From CG2-30-36-16 sp964372115 (GTDB taxonomy: Bacteria > Bacteroidota > Ignavibacteria > Ignavibacteriales > Ignavibacteriaceae), in the NCBI GenBank assembly GCA_964372115.1, contig CAYJPN010000026.1, forward strand, positions 1-64,000: 64,000 bases of DNA. The letters are read 5' to 3'. The translations under genes were made by a program, and so were the position numbers. The notes under the pieces were generated by a model. That model saw nothing but the letters and a program-made list of their open reading frames with translations. It was not told where the DNA came from and searched no databases. Position 1 is the first letter of the stretch. Every line of letters begins with the position of its first letter. This document shows, piece after piece, positions 52,224 through 62,853 of the stretch.

Positions 52224-55200
52224 TTATTTACTTTTATCAGGGTATTTCGGAACATCCGGAACTTTAACAGGGTGTTCCTTTAACTCTTTTAATATCACTT
52301 CAATAGCTTTTTCAAGCTGCTGGTCGTCACCGGCATATTCTTTAGCCGGATCATTATCAACATAAATATCCGGGTCAACGCCGTACCCTTCCATAATCCA
52401 TTCTTTACCTCCAAGATCATAACGACTGAATTCCGGTTTAGTTAAAGAGCCGCCGTCAACAAAAGGCAATGAACCACGGATGCCAACAACACCACCCCAG
52501 GAGCGCTTTCCGATAAGTTTTCCGAGATTGTGATGACGGAAACGGTAGGGGAAAATATCACCGTCCGATGCCGAATATTCATCCAGTAATAACACTTTTG
52601 GGCCTACATGCGTTCCGCCCGGATCGTAGGAAGCGACTGTGTTGCGCGCGATATCAAACATAGCGGCTGTGCGTTGTAAACGTTCGGTTATCATCGGGGA
52701 AACATTACCGCCGCCGTTTCCGCGGTCATCAATTATTAAAGCTTTTTTTGTAAGCTGAGGGTAATAATATTTTACAAACTGATTTAAACCGTTAACACTC
52801 ATATCCGGAATATGAATGTAACCAACTTGCCCGTTGGTTGCTTTATTTACTTTATCTATATTTTCCTGAACCCAGGTATTGTAATACAGCGGTTGTTCGT
52901 TATTAATGGGTATTACAACTGTTTCGTGTGCGCCATCCGATGAAGGGTTTGAGTTAACAGTTAAAGTTACCTGTTTACCGGCAGTGTTAACAAGCGACTC
53001 ATAAATATCAGTCATCTTATTTACAGCCTCTCCGTTTACCGCTATTATATAATCACCCTCATTTACATTTACACCAATTTCGGTTAAAGGTGAGCGTTCG
53101 GATTTATCCCAGTTTTCACCTTTTAGAATTTTTACAATTTTGTAATAACCTGTACTTTTATCTTTTTCAAGTTTGGCGCCGAGAAGTCCGAGATTTATTC
53201 TTTCCGGTTTCGGATAATCTCCGCCGCCAACATATGCATGACCAATATTCAGTTCGCCGACCATTTCGCCGATAACGTAAGTTAAATCTGCGCGGTGGTT
53301 CACATATTTTACAAGCGGCGCGTACTTTTCTTTCATCGCTGCCCAATCAACACCGTGCATATTTGGGTCGAAAAAGAAATCGCGCATCTGCCGCCATGCC
53401 TCATTAAATATCTGCTGCCACTCTGCATGCCGGTCGAGTTTCATTGTCATATCGGAAAGATCTAATTTATCTTTTAGTTCAACTTTGGATGAAGGCAAAT
53501 CGATAATGCCGTAGCTTCCGTTCTGTTCCGCAAGCATCTTTTTTCCGTCGGCAGAAATTTCGTAGCCGTTTATGCTGCCGAGTTCATTTTCTTTTAACCC
53601 TTCTAAGTCAAACATCATCAATGTTGGTTTACGGGATGATGATGAAGAAACCATGTAATATAATTTGTTACCTGCAGAAGTAAGATTAAAATAGTTACCT
53701 GCTGAAATTGGCAGAACCGCTATTCTTGTCTGCAAACCATCTTTATCAATTTTTACAGATTTACTTTCATCCTTTTTCTCATCTTTCTTTTCATCTTTTT
53801 TGTCTTCTTTTTTCTCTTCACTTACAACTTTAACTTCGTCGCTTTTCGGCTCAAACGGAGATTTTGTATCTTTTGCGAGTGTGAGGAAATAAATTTTAGA
53901 CATATCGCGGTATGCATGGTTCCATTCGGTTTGACTATAAGTAGGCGAAAACGATCTGTCGGAAACAAAAAATAAGTATTTGCCATCCGCGCTGAATACT
54001 GGTGAGTATGATGAATACCATCCGTCTGTGGCTTCTATTGTTTCATCGTTTTCGAGAGAATACAAATAAACTTTTACTTCAGTATCTTTTTCAGGTCGGG
54101 AATATGCAATCCATTTGCTGTCGGGCGACCATGAATAATCGTTTATTTCAAATACATTCGATTCGGCAATCTGTTTTGTTTTTTTCGACTCCACATCGGT
54201 AACAAAAAGTTTTTGATCGCGCGATGACCATAAAAGTTTTTTACTATCGGGCGACCATAACTCATGGTATTTATAACTTCCCTTTTCTTTCGTTAACTGA
54301 ACAGCTTCGCCTTTGCCGTCCTGAGGTATTATAAAAATTTCTGTTTCTCCGGTTTTATCGGAAATAAATGAAATCCACTTCCCATCGGGCGACCATTTTG
54401 AACTTCTTTCGTGCACACCCGATGTATTTGTAAGATTACGTGTGTTACCGTTTTTTGCAGGCACTGTAAATATTTCGCCGCGGGCTCCAAACAAAGCGCG
54501 GCTGCCGTCCGGAGCAATTTCAAAGTTGGTAACGTTTTTGCTTACATCGGTAAGTCCGCCTCTTGCGCCGTCAAAATCTTCATTAATAAAGATTGGAACT
54601 TTCTCTCCCTTTTCTGTTGCAAGATCAAATTTGTAGATGTAACCGCCGTTTTCAAAAACTATTGCGTTATCGCCGAGTGAGGGGAATTTAATATCGTACT
54701 CGGTAAAGTTTGTTAATTTTTTTGTTTCTTTTGATGATAAATCATAACAAAAAAGATTCATTCTATAATCGCGGTCGGATATAAAATAAATTTTGTTGCC
54801 GTGCCACATCGGTATTATATCCTGCGCCGGGTTATTCGTTATGTTTGTTGTTTGTTTACTATTAAAATCATAAATCCACACATCATCAGCCTGCCCGCCA
54901 CGGTAATGTTTCCACGTTCTAAATTCTCTGAATACGCGATTATACGCAAGCTGTTTTCCATCAGGGGAGTAAGATGCAAATCCGCCACGGGGCAAAGGAA
55001 GCTGAACAGCCGGTCCGCCGTTTTTATTCACATTGTATAATTGTCCTTTAAAATCATTTGGTTCGGTCCAGCGCGACCGGAATAAAATTTCATCACCGTT
55101 CCAGCCCATTACTATATTGTTCGGTCCCATTCTATCCGAAACATCATCACGGCTAAGTGTAGCGGTGTAGGTTAATCTCTGCGGTACTCCGCCATCGGCA

Positions 55201-55475
55201 GGAATTAAAAAAACTTCGGTATTGCCGTCGTACTGTCCTGTAAACGCAACACTTTTTCCATCGGGCGAAAAACGTGCGAACATCTCGTAACCGACATCGT
55301 TTGTTAATTTACGGGCTGTTCCACCTGCAGCGGCAACTGTGTACAAATCACCCGCATAAGAAAAGACAATTTGATTACCGTGTATTGCAGGAAACCGCAT
55401 AAGCCGGCTTTCATCCTGAGCAAAAAGCGGTAACGCTATTAGTAAAACAAAAAAAACAAAAAAGGCGGAACGCAT
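52224..55475 (-). CDS. Tricorn-type S41 peptidase
   Basis: A 1083-residue exported protease. Signal peptide (about 1-19), two PD40/WD40-like beta propellers (about 20-550; RLTYTATLSRDDVSDRM, SPDGKQLAYNRVF, WSPDSKKLLWSS), a lysine-rich linker (repeated DEKKDEKKDE near 555), a helical region, a PDZ domain (about 750-850, GVNVNEGDYIIAVNGE) and the S41 core with the catalytic serine in EYSASDGDIFPYRF (about 975). It degrades peptides, here likely periplasmic. The linker is unlike the rest in codon use but typical for the family. Followed by two terminator hairpins. Confidence 0.93.
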   Translation of the reverse strand: MRSAFFVFFVLLIALPLFAQDESRLMRFPAIHGNQIVFSYAGDLYTVAAAGGTARKLTNDVGYEMFARFSPDGKSVAFTGQYDGNTEVFLIPADGGVPQRLTYTATLSRDDVSDRMGPNNIVMGWNGDEILFRSRWTEPNDFKGQLYNVNKNGGPAVQLPLPRGGFASYSPDGKQLAYNRVFREFRTWKHYRGGQADDVWIYDFNSKQTTNITNNPAQDIIPMWHGNKIYFISDRDYRMNLFCYDLSSKETKKLTNFTEYDIKFPSLGDNAIVFENGGYIYKFDLATEKGEKVPIFINEDFDGARGGLTDVSKNVTNFEIAPDGSRALFGARGEIFTVPAKNGNTRNLTNTSGVHERSSKWSPDGKWISFISDKTGETEIFIIPQDGKGEAVQLTKEKGSYKYHELWSPDSKKLLWSSRDQKLFVTDVESKKTKQIAESNVFEINDYSWSPDSKWIAYSRPEKDTEVKVYLYSLENDETIEATDGWYSSYSPVFSADGKYLFFVSDRSFSPTYSQTEWNHAYRDMSKIYFLTLAKDTKSPFEPKSDEVKVVSEEKKEDKKDEKKDEKKDESKSVKIDKDGLQTRIAVLPISAGNYFNLTSAGNKLYYMVSSSSSRKPTLMMFDLEGLKENELGSINGYEISADGKKMLAEQNGSYGIIDLPSSKVELKDKLDLSDMTMKLDRHAEWQQIFNEAWRQMRDFFFDPNMHGVDWAAMKEKYAPLVKYVNHRADLTYVIGEMVGELNIGHAYVGGGDYPKPERINLGLLGAKLEKDKSTGYYKIVKILKGENWDKSERSPLTEIGVNVNEGDYIIAVNGEAVNKMTDIYESLVNTAGKQVTLTVNSNPSSDGAHETVVIPINNEQPLYYNTWVQENIDKVNKATNGQVGYIHIPDMSVNGLNQFVKYYYPQLTKKALIIDDRGNGGGNVSPMITERLQRTAAMFDIARNTVASYDPGGTHVGPKVLLLDEYSASDGDIFPYRFRHHNLGKLIGKRSWGGVVGIRGSLPFVDGGSLTKPEFSRYDLGGKEWIMEGYGVDPDIYVDNDPAKEYAGDDQQLEKAIEVILKELKEHPVKVPDVPKYPDKSK

Positions 55476-55826
55476 AAATGTACCTCGAATTATTACATAA
55501 GTATTTATCTAAAAACGGGAAAATCTATTGGATTAATAAATGACATCAAAAAAAAACTTGATAAACATAAACAAATAAAGGTTAAACGGTAACGGGAATT
55601 AAATAAAAATTTGGGCTGCCTCAAAAGTAAATATATATACTTACTGAGTTTGCTCTGCACTGAATTAACACCGCACTGAGTTTGTCGAAGTGTTGAAGTT
55701 AGCAATATGATTCGAAAACAGTATTTCGATAACTGTTCGTCCGTTAACTTCGTTAGCTGACGGACGGACTCTCGCCAAAGGCTCAATGCGCGGTGGAAAT
55801 GACTTTTGAGATAACCCCAAATCTAT
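55476..55826. repeat. Intergenic region with REP-like elements
   Basis: Contains CACTGAGTTTGTCGAAGTG (55674-55692), a member of the widespread CACTTCGACAAxCTCAGTG palindromic repeat, and an imperfect GTCCGTTA...GACGGAC palindrome at about 55739-55766 related to the ones near 39.85 kb. A partial tandem of ACTGAGTTT occurs at 55643-55683. The rest is the tricorn promoter. I see no gene. Confidence 0.55.
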
Positions 55827-56240
55827 TTAGATAATCGAATATAAAGCATACTCTGTAAAAATTGATTTTGATGGGGTCTCTTTTAATAGGTTTAGTTTTT
55901 CAGTAAACCAACTATCTTCTAACCCATTAGCTGTTGCTGTTTCTTTCAGCCATTTAATCTCGTTATCCGTTACAACATCATCAACAACAGCCAACCGGAG
56001 ACCATCGGTTACAAATGATTGGGCAATTTTTATATCCGAAAACTCAACCGGGTCTTCCGAAATATATTTATTAGCCATTAGTCCCTTAAGAGTGTCCTCA
56101 TAAAAATCAGTTGCAAACCCGAGTTTGTTTGCAATGCCCCTAATAAACTTTTTTTCTTGTTCGTTTAATTGATTATCCTTCTTTGCTATTATTAAAAGTC
56201 CTTTTAAATATTTGCTTTTATCTAATACTGGAATATCCAT
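55827..56240 (-). CDS. TerB-like helical protein
   Basis: A 137-residue all-helical protein with the TerB-like layout: LKGLLIIAKKDNQLNEQEKK near the N-terminus and VVDDVVTDNEIKWLKETATA at about 90-110, i.e. two acidic loops preceding helices. TerB-like domains bind metal and occur in stress and membrane-associated systems; the specific role here is unknown. Alone, with both neighbours transcribed independently. Confidence 0.72.
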   Translation of the reverse strand: MDIPVLDKSKYLKGLLIIAKKDNQLNEQEKKFIRGIANKLGFATDFYEDTLKGLMANKYISEDPVEFSDIKIAQSFVTDGLRLAVVDDVVTDNEIKWLKETATANGLEDSWFTEKLNLLKETPSKSIFTEYALYSII

Positions 56241-56459
56241 TTTGTCCTGCTAATAATTATGTTATAAAGGTAATAAAATTTTCGTTCTCTCAAAATCCAA
56301 ATTTCAATAAAAAAAAGTGCCCTAAAAATGATAAAAGGAAATTAATAATGTTATGATACAAAACATGTCGACTTAATTAAAAATTCCTACCGTACAATCA
56401 ACTATCCATTTTATTATCGGGTAATTTTATAATTTTGTTAACAATTATTGGAGATTTTG

Positions 56460-58217
56460 ATGAAACCATTATTTCAGACAGCTATCTTTAGTTTTTTTGT
56501 TGTTTCAATTGTATTTGCTCAGGGCAAGGATGATTGGCAGACAAAATTTGAAAAATCGGGTTATCTTGAAACAGCCCGTTATACCGAATCGATCGAGTAT
56601 TTCCAAAAACTTGCTGATGCATCGGATTTTGCAAAGATGTTTACTTTTGGAAAATCTCTGCAAAATAGAGAAATGTGGTGCATGGTTATATCTAAAGACA
56701 AAACCTTCAACCCCACAGATGCAAAAAATACCGGCAAACCAATCATGCTGATTGAAAACGGTATTCATTCGGGCGAAATTGAGGGAAAAGACGCTTCTAT
56801 GATTTTACTCCGCGAAATACTAATATCAAAAGAAAAAGAAAAACTGCTTGATGGGGTTATTCTGCTCGTTGTCCCAATTTTCAGCGTTGACGCGCATGAA
56901 AGATTCCGCGCCTATAACAGGATAAACCAAAACGGACCAACTAAAATGGGCTGGAGAACTACAGCGCAAAATTTAAACTTAAACCGCGATTGGGTAAAAG
57001 CCGATGCACCCGAAATGCAGGCTATGTTAAAATTATTCAGTGCATGGCTGCCCGATTTTTTTATAGACACACACACAACCGACGGAGCAGATTATCAATA
57101 TAATATTACTTACGCACTCGAAAAGTATGGCGACATTTATAAAGAAACCGGTGAGTGGGTTAAAAATAAATTTACTCCATATTTTGTAAACCGGGTTGAA
57201 GAACAGGGTTTTCTTATTGCTCCTTACGTTGCGTTCCGTGATTGGGGAAAAGGCTTTGAAAGCGGAATAGTTGATTGGGCTGCCTCTCCCCGTCTTTCTG
57301 AAGGATATGCGGCAATTCAAAATCGTCCTGCTCTTCTGATAGAAACCCACATGATGAAACCTTATAAAGACAGAGTATTTTCAACAATGGCTGCGCTTGT
57401 GGCTTCTATTGAGTATGTCGGCAATAATGCGGCAGAGTTGGTAAAACTGAATAAAACCGCGGATATAAAAAGTGTGCAAGAACTAACGATTGATAAACAA
57501 TATTTTCCGCTTGGTTTTAGGGCATCCGAAAAAGCCGATACGATGTTATTTAAAGGTTTTAAATACCGCAAAGAGAAAAGCGATATATCCGGTTCTGAAA
57601 AAATAGTTTACACAGATGAAAAGCTTGATATGAAAGTGCCATATTATAATGATGTGCGCCAGGTTGATTCTGTAAAAGCGCCGGAGGCTTATTTGATTCC
57701 GGCAGAGTGGGGTTTTATAGTTGATCGGATGCTTCTTCATGGCGTAGTAATAGATACTCTAAAGAAAGAAAAGGCGTTTAATGTTACAAAAACCAAATTT
57801 AAAAAGGTAACGTTTGCAAAAAATCCTTATGAGGGAAGGCAGTCTGCCAGATTTGAAACCGAAACATTTAATGAAAAAATTGCCGCGCCTGCCGGCACTT
57901 TTTATATTTCAACCAATCAGCGGACTGTGCGTGTTATACTTACAATGCTTGAACCGAAGAGTGATGATTCATTTGTAAAATGGGGTTTCTTTAACGCTAT
58001 TTTTGAACAGAAAGAATATTTTGAATCTTATGTAATGGAAAAAGTAGCCGCGGAAATGCTCGAAAATGATCCGGCATTAAAAAAAGAGTTTGAGGAAAAA
58101 TTAGCAAGTGATGAAAAATTTAAAAATGACCCGGATGCAAGGTTAAACTTTTTTTATGAGAAATCCCCTTATTCAGATGAAAAATTTAACATATACCCGG
58201 TAATGAGAATTGAATAA
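56460..58217 (+). CDS. M14 family zinc carboxypeptidase-like protein
   Basis: A 585-residue exported peptidase. ATG 56460 has GGAG 9 nt upstream (a TTG at 56448 would add four residues). Signal peptide (about 1-20), then the M14 domain: zinc ligands in ENGIHSGEIEGKD (H-x-x-E) and DTHTTDGA, substrate arginine in NLNRDW, catalytic glutamate in LLIETHMMKPY. The C-terminal 200 residues are a beta-rich extension. It is related to large M14 proteins of Bacteroidetes; specificity unknown. Confidence 0.9.
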   Translation: MKPLFQTAIFSFFVVSIVFAQGKDDWQTKFEKSGYLETARYTESIEYFQKLADASDFAKMFTFGKSLQNREMWCMVISKDKTFNPTDAKNTGKPIMLIENGIHSGEIEGKDASMILLREILISKEKEKLLDGVILLVVPIFSVDAHERFRAYNRINQNGPTKMGWRTTAQNLNLNRDWVKADAPEMQAMLKLFSAWLPDFFIDTHTTDGADYQYNITYALEKYGDIYKETGEWVKNKFTPYFVNRVEEQGFLIAPYVAFRDWGKGFESGIVDWAASPRLSEGYAAIQNRPALLIETHMMKPYKDRVFSTMAALVASIEYVGNNAAELVKLNKTADIKSVQELTIDKQYFPLGFRASEKADTMLFKGFKYRKEKSDISGSEKIVYTDEKLDMKVPYYNDVRQVDSVKAPEAYLIPAEWGFIVDRMLLHGVVIDTLKKEKAFNVTKTKFKKVTFAKNPYEGRQSARFETETFNEKIAAPAGTFYISTNQRTVRVILTMLEPKSDDSFVKWGFFNAIFEQKEYFESYVMEKVAAEMLENDPALKKEFEEKLASDEKFKNDPDARLNFFYEKSPYSDEKFNIYPVMRIE

Positions 58218-58324
58218 AAAATGTGCCCGAACATCTTTTATTTTGCATATAAAAAATTGACTGCCTAACATATTTTAAGTAGTTTTTAATAAGGTATATT
58301 AATCATTTTTAATTGCGAGGAAAT

Positions 58325-59737
58325 ATGAACAGAAAATTATTCTCTACAGTAGCCGTCATATTATTTTCACTTGCCGCTTTTGGGCAGGCAAAGTGGAACT
58401 ATATGGGCGAAATTACTTTTACAGGTGATGATACCTTGTTTGCAAAACCTTATTTATGTGCGGTTGATGCAAATGGAAGACTTTATGTTGCTTCATCAAA
58501 ATTAACTTACGCTAACGCACACAATGCTATTTATTTTGCAGATTCAACTGATATGCATTTCAGCAAAATGATAGACTTTGGATTAAACGGCGACAGCGAC
58601 ACACTGACAGGCAATATAGGTGTTTTAAGAGGAATAACTACTCTCGGTACAGATGTTTTAATTAATGCAAGCGTTCCATATCAGCGGTCGAAGCCAAACA
58701 CAGTGGGAACGATGTACTATTACCATAACGCTGACACAAACAATGTTGAGCGTTACGGATTTTATTTTGGAGGAGCCGGTCACGGAACCTATCACAACGG
58801 TGTAGTAATTACAAATGACTCAATTGTATTTTCAGGTGTTACCGCGGGCGCAGGCGTGCCGGGTCCGAGGGTAAGATCTTACAATTTTACAAATTCCATT
58901 ACTACCACGCCTAAAGGTAATTGGATGAAAGAAAGTGATCTCGATCCGAGTGGAGCGCACACTGGCGGCTATGATGTAATCCGCGATCTTGCACTTGTGC
59001 CCGATGGCGATTATACAAGTCCGGAAACACCGATCTATACATCGCGTAATTCTTTATCATCCACACAGATTACCGGCGGAGTAGCTATATGGACAGGCGG
59101 AGACGAGTTAAATGCAAATCTTTACACAGGAACAAAACTTCAGGATGCAATTGGTGATTTAAATTTTGATAAAGCTATTTCATACGGAATTACAGTTGAT
59201 AAGGACGGTACATTATGGGTTGCCGGTATTGACTCAACAAGAAGATGGGTAAAAGGATATCAGGTACTTGTAAACTTTGCGCAGGAAGTTGCTGAATTGC
59301 CTTCGTCAAACAGTACTTCGAACCCCGATTTGACAGGCGCGCCAATGATCAATCCTAATGATGTTGCTTTTACACCCGATGGATTGACCGCATACGTAAC
59401 AGACGGCAGCAGCAACGTTGCGTATCGTTTCAAATATTTTGATCCCACGGGAGTTGCTGACAATAATGTTGTATACGATTTTAATTTGGCTCAAAATTAT
59501 CCTAACCCGTTCAATCCTTCAACAATGATTAACTACTCATTACCGAGAGAAGGAAATGTAAAAGTTGTTGTAACAAACTCACTCGGGCAGCAAGTTGCAA
59601 CGCTTGTTAATGGATATCAAACAGCCGGCAAACATAACATAACGTTTACGGCAGACAATTTATCGAGCGGTATTTATTTTTATACATTAACTACCGCCTC
59701 GGGCAGCATCAGTAAAAAAATGATGTTGATAAAATAA
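58325..59737 (+). CDS. Propeller-like secreted protein with T9SS domain
   Basis: About 470 residues from ATG 58325, which has a GAGG site. Signal peptide (MNRKLFSTVAVILFSLAAFG), a beta-rich body (about 25-380) with propeller-like repeats (YLCAVDANGRLYVASSK, DKDGTLWVAGIDST, TPDGLTAYVTDGSSN) and a T9SS domain at the end (AQNYPNPFNPSTMINYSLP). The repeat wording resembles an NHL/SMP-30-like fold. An intrinsic terminator follows, so it is probably monocistronic. Confidence 0.83.
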   Translation: MNRKLFSTVAVILFSLAAFGQAKWNYMGEITFTGDDTLFAKPYLCAVDANGRLYVASSKLTYANAHNAIYFADSTDMHFSKMIDFGLNGDSDTLTGNIGVLRGITTLGTDVLINASVPYQRSKPNTVGTMYYYHNADTNNVERYGFYFGGAGHGTYHNGVVITNDSIVFSGVTAGAGVPGPRVRSYNFTNSITTTPKGNWMKESDLDPSGAHTGGYDVIRDLALVPDGDYTSPETPIYTSRNSLSSTQITGGVAIWTGGDELNANLYTGTKLQDAIGDLNFDKAISYGITVDKDGTLWVAGIDSTRRWVKGYQVLVNFAQEVAELPSSNSTSNPDLTGAPMINPNDVAFTPDGLTAYVTDGSSNVAYRFKYFDPTGVADNNVVYDFNLAQNYPNPFNPSTMINYSLPREGNVKVVVTNSLGQQVATLVNGYQTAGKHNITFTADNLSSGIYFYTLTTASGSISKKMMLIK

Positions 59738-59749
59738 GATTAATAATTT

Positions 59750-59782
59750 AATCCCTTCTCCTAAAACGGGGAAGGGATTTTT
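59750..59782 (+). terminator. Intrinsic terminator
   Basis: AATCCCTTC pairs with GAAGGGATT around a 12-nt loop and runs into Ts. It starts 13 nt after the stop codon of the upstream T9SS gene. Confidence 0.85.
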
Positions 59783-59824
59783 AATATGTTTGAAAAGGCA
59801 AAATATTAGAAAATTTTTACTATT

Positions 59825-62800
59825 ATGTTAAAACATAAAAATTATCCCCGCCTTGCGGTTATTCTGTTTTTTTTACTTTGTTCAGTAAATCTGCTTGCGC
59901 AGGGGCAGTACGGAAAACTCGTGGGCAAAGTAACCGACGCCAACACCGGTGAACCACTAATCGGCGCAAACATTATGATTGACGGAACATCAATCGGCGC
60001 GGCAACCGACCTCGATGGGAATTATATCATACTAAGAATTCCCCCCGCTGCATACAATGTAACTGCCAGTCTGATCGGTTATGCAAAAGTTACAAAAACC
60101 GGTGTGCAGGTAAACGTTGACAGAACAACTGAAGTTAATTATAAACTTACCGATGCTACAATACAATTAGAGCAGGTTGTTGTAGTTGCCGATAAACCTA
60201 AAATTATTAGAGATCAAACCAGTACTTCCAGTACTCTTACCCAGGAACAAATAGCGGCGGCTCCTATAGAAGGTATTCGGGGTACGCTTGATTTAACTTC
60301 CGGTTTTCAAAAAACTGCAACCGGTAATTATTCAATTCGCGGCTCTGGCTCAAATGAAGTAAACTTTCAAATAAACGGCGTTGAACAGGTCAACTCTGCT
60401 ACAAATGCGCCCGGCTCTTTCGGTACTGAAAAAGCAAACAACTCATGGAAGTATGATGTTAACCCTCTCGGTGTTTCTCAGGTTCAGTTAATTACCGGCG
60501 GTTTTTCACCGGAGTATGGTAACGCGCAGGGCGGAGTTGTTAAAGTTGTACTAAAAGAAGGTTCGCCGAAATTGAGCGGTGACTTCAGAGTTGAATACCG
60601 CCCGCCGGGTCAGTATCATTACGGCACATACCTTTATGATAAAAGTAATTTCGAATGGCTGAAGTGGGGCACACTTGATAAATGGTTTAGTCAAGAACCA
60701 CAGATGATAAAAGAGTTAAAACTCGATCAAAGATATAAATGGCTTTACGAGCGTCTCGGTACCTCCGGGGCAACACATCAGGACTCTGCTGCATGGCGCA
60801 ACATAGTTAACCGCGAAATTACCTGGGCATATGATACATGGATTAGTAACCACACACCAAGTGACGACAACCCGCTCGGTGTTTATGATTACAGGAAATA
60901 TGCTTATCAAAGGTATATGGTTGGTATCGGCGGTCCGCTTGGTAAAGATCCAAATTTTTTAAAGTTTTTCTTTTCGGGCGAGTACAGAAGCAATCCTACA
61001 AGGCTTCCGACTCCTGAAAAAACTCAGGTATATCAAAACTACATTTTGAATCTAATTTTTAATCCGGTTGCCGGTCATAAATTTAAATTTATGGGAAGTT
61101 TTCAAAGCTACAAAGGCGGCATCTGGTCGGGTTCCGATGATATACGATGGTCGGGGCTTGCATTTGGAGGTTCAACAAAATACTATGTAACTACAGATCC
61201 AGTTAGAGATGAAAAAACAACTGCGCAAAGTTTAAACTGGGTTTATGTTCCTACCGATTTATCGTTTCTCGAAACAACAATTTCTCATCAGTATGAAAGT
61301 TACCAGCTTCCGTATGAATATCTAGTTGGAACAGAAAACATGGTTGACCGGCTTGATAGTTTAAACGATCCATACGGAACAGTTTTGCTTAACGGCTCAT
61401 GGTGGGATACTCAATATTTTCGTCCGCTGATAAATGCAAGCACTAACTACTACCAGGACACCCGAACAAATCATTGGAGCGGTAATGTTGATTACACAAA
61501 CCAGTTGAACAAATTTCATCAGCTTAAAACCGGCATAAGATTTTTTTATTGGGATATGATTAATAACGGTGTAAACTCAAGTTACCAGGCGAACTCATAT
61601 TTAACCCGCGCCGGTTTTGCCGAGTATTACAGAGCTTTCCCTGTGCTTGGTGCGTTTTACATTCAAGACAAGATGGAGTATGAAGATATAATTGCAAACT
61701 TCGGTGTTAGAGGTGAAGCATACAATTTCCAAACCGACATCCCCGCCGATAAGTTTAATCCTTTTTATCAGGGGACGGGCGGACCTGGAAATGTAGGCAA
61801 CCCGGCGACTGTAAAATCCGATACGAAATATTTGATTCTTCCACGTTTTGGTCTTTCATTTCCAATTGGTGAAAGCACAGCATTCAGATTTCAGTACGGG
61901 CATTTTTCATCAATGCCTACTTTCAGCCAGGCGCTCTCCCGAAGGACTGAATCCGGCTGGACGGGCATAGGCAATCCAAATTTGAATCCTAAAAAAACAA
62001 TTCAGTATGAATTTGGTCTTCAGCAGGTTTTAGGAGAAAATCATCGTCTTGATGTTGCTTTATATTATAACGATAGAGTTTCTCAAATTGGCTTGCTGCG
62101 TGTTGCTTCGTTTACCGGAAGCCGTAACCGTCCCGCTGGTTTTACAAATGACAATCAGCCGCTTTATCTTTATACAACATTTGATAATAATACTTACGGC
62201 GCTACTATCGGTATAGACGTTACTTTCGAAACCATAACACTCGACCGATGGTCTTACAGATTAAGTTATAGTTTATCTCAAACTTCCGAAGGCATGTATG
62301 GAGCATCTACCATATTCCCCGACAATTACAGAAGTCGTGAAACCCGTGAATTTTCAAACAGCCATATTTCCGGCTCGGACAGAACCCATTCATTCCGCGG
62401 ACTTATTCAATATAATATGAAACAAGGGGAAGGGCTTGAAATTTTTGGTATTCGTTTATTTGAAAACTCGGTTATAAGTTTAACTTACACAGCACAGTCA
62501 GGCACGCCATATACATACACAACAGTATTCGAAAAAATTGGCACTGTAAACAACCGGCGTTACCCTCTCGAATCAAGTTTTGATTTTAACTTTTCAAAAA
62601 ACATAAACATAGATAACTACAGAATTGTTTTGGGAGTTAGAATTATGAACCTGTTTAACAATCGTTGGATTACGCCTAACGAAGATTTAAACAACTGGGT
62701 AGGACAGGGTGTAACATTGGCCGACCCTGGAAATGAGCCGACAAGATTTAGTTACCTTGTTGCCCCTTACAGAGCATTTAGAAATATACCGAGACAAATA

Positions 62801-62827
62801 TTTTTCACACTCGGTTTTGGTTTTTAA
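59825..62827 (+). CDS. TonB-dependent outer-membrane receptor
   Basis: A 1000-residue SusC/CirA-like receptor: signal peptide (about 1-26), a carboxypeptidase-regulatory-like domain (about 30-110, GKLVGKVTDANTGEPLIGAN), a plug domain (about 125-260, TLDLTSGFQKTATGNYSIRG and GGFSPEYGNAQGGVVKVVLK) and a 22-strand barrel region (about 270-1000) ending in an aromatic residue (FTLGFGF). There is no clear TonB-box. It likely imports a ligand across the outer membrane with TonB energy; the following gene presumably encodes a partner. Confidence 0.93.
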   Translation: MLKHKNYPRLAVILFFLLCSVNLLAQGQYGKLVGKVTDANTGEPLIGANIMIDGTSIGAATDLDGNYIILRIPPAAYNVTASLIGYAKVTKTGVQVNVDRTTEVNYKLTDATIQLEQVVVVADKPKIIRDQTSTSSTLTQEQIAAAPIEGIRGTLDLTSGFQKTATGNYSIRGSGSNEVNFQINGVEQVNSATNAPGSFGTEKANNSWKYDVNPLGVSQVQLITGGFSPEYGNAQGGVVKVVLKEGSPKLSGDFRVEYRPPGQYHYGTYLYDKSNFEWLKWGTLDKWFSQEPQMIKELKLDQRYKWLYERLGTSGATHQDSAAWRNIVNREITWAYDTWISNHTPSDDNPLGVYDYRKYAYQRYMVGIGGPLGKDPNFLKFFFSGEYRSNPTRLPTPEKTQVYQNYILNLIFNPVAGHKFKFMGSFQSYKGGIWSGSDDIRWSGLAFGGSTKYYVTTDPVRDEKTTAQSLNWVYVPTDLSFLETTISHQYESYQLPYEYLVGTENMVDRLDSLNDPYGTVLLNGSWWDTQYFRPLINASTNYYQDTRTNHWSGNVDYTNQLNKFHQLKTGIRFFYWDMINNGVNSSYQANSYLTRAGFAEYYRAFPVLGAFYIQDKMEYEDIIANFGVRGEAYNFQTDIPADKFNPFYQGTGGPGNVGNPATVKSDTKYLILPRFGLSFPIGESTAFRFQYGHFSSMPTFSQALSRRTESGWTGIGNPNLNPKKTIQYEFGLQQVLGENHRLDVALYYNDRVSQIGLLRVASFTGSRNRPAGFTNDNQPLYLYTTFDNNTYGATIGIDVTFETITLDRWSYRLSYSLSQTSEGMYGASTIFPDNYRSRETREFSNSHISGSDRTHSFRGLIQYNMKQGEGLEIFGIRLFENSVISLTYTAQSGTPYTYTTVFEKIGTVNNRRYPLESSFDFNFSKNINIDNYRIVLGVRIMNLFNNRWITPNEDLNNWVGQGVTLADPGNEPTRFSYLVAPYRAFRNIPRQIFFTLGFGF

Positions 62828-62853
62828 TATTTGAAAATGAATTTTTAGTTGAT

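Noticed and set aside
53755..53820. Low-complexity lysine/glutamate/aspartate repeat in the tricorn gene as a possible inserted repeat
   Set aside because: Similar charged linkers are common between propeller and catalytic parts of tricorn-like proteins, and the frame is intact.
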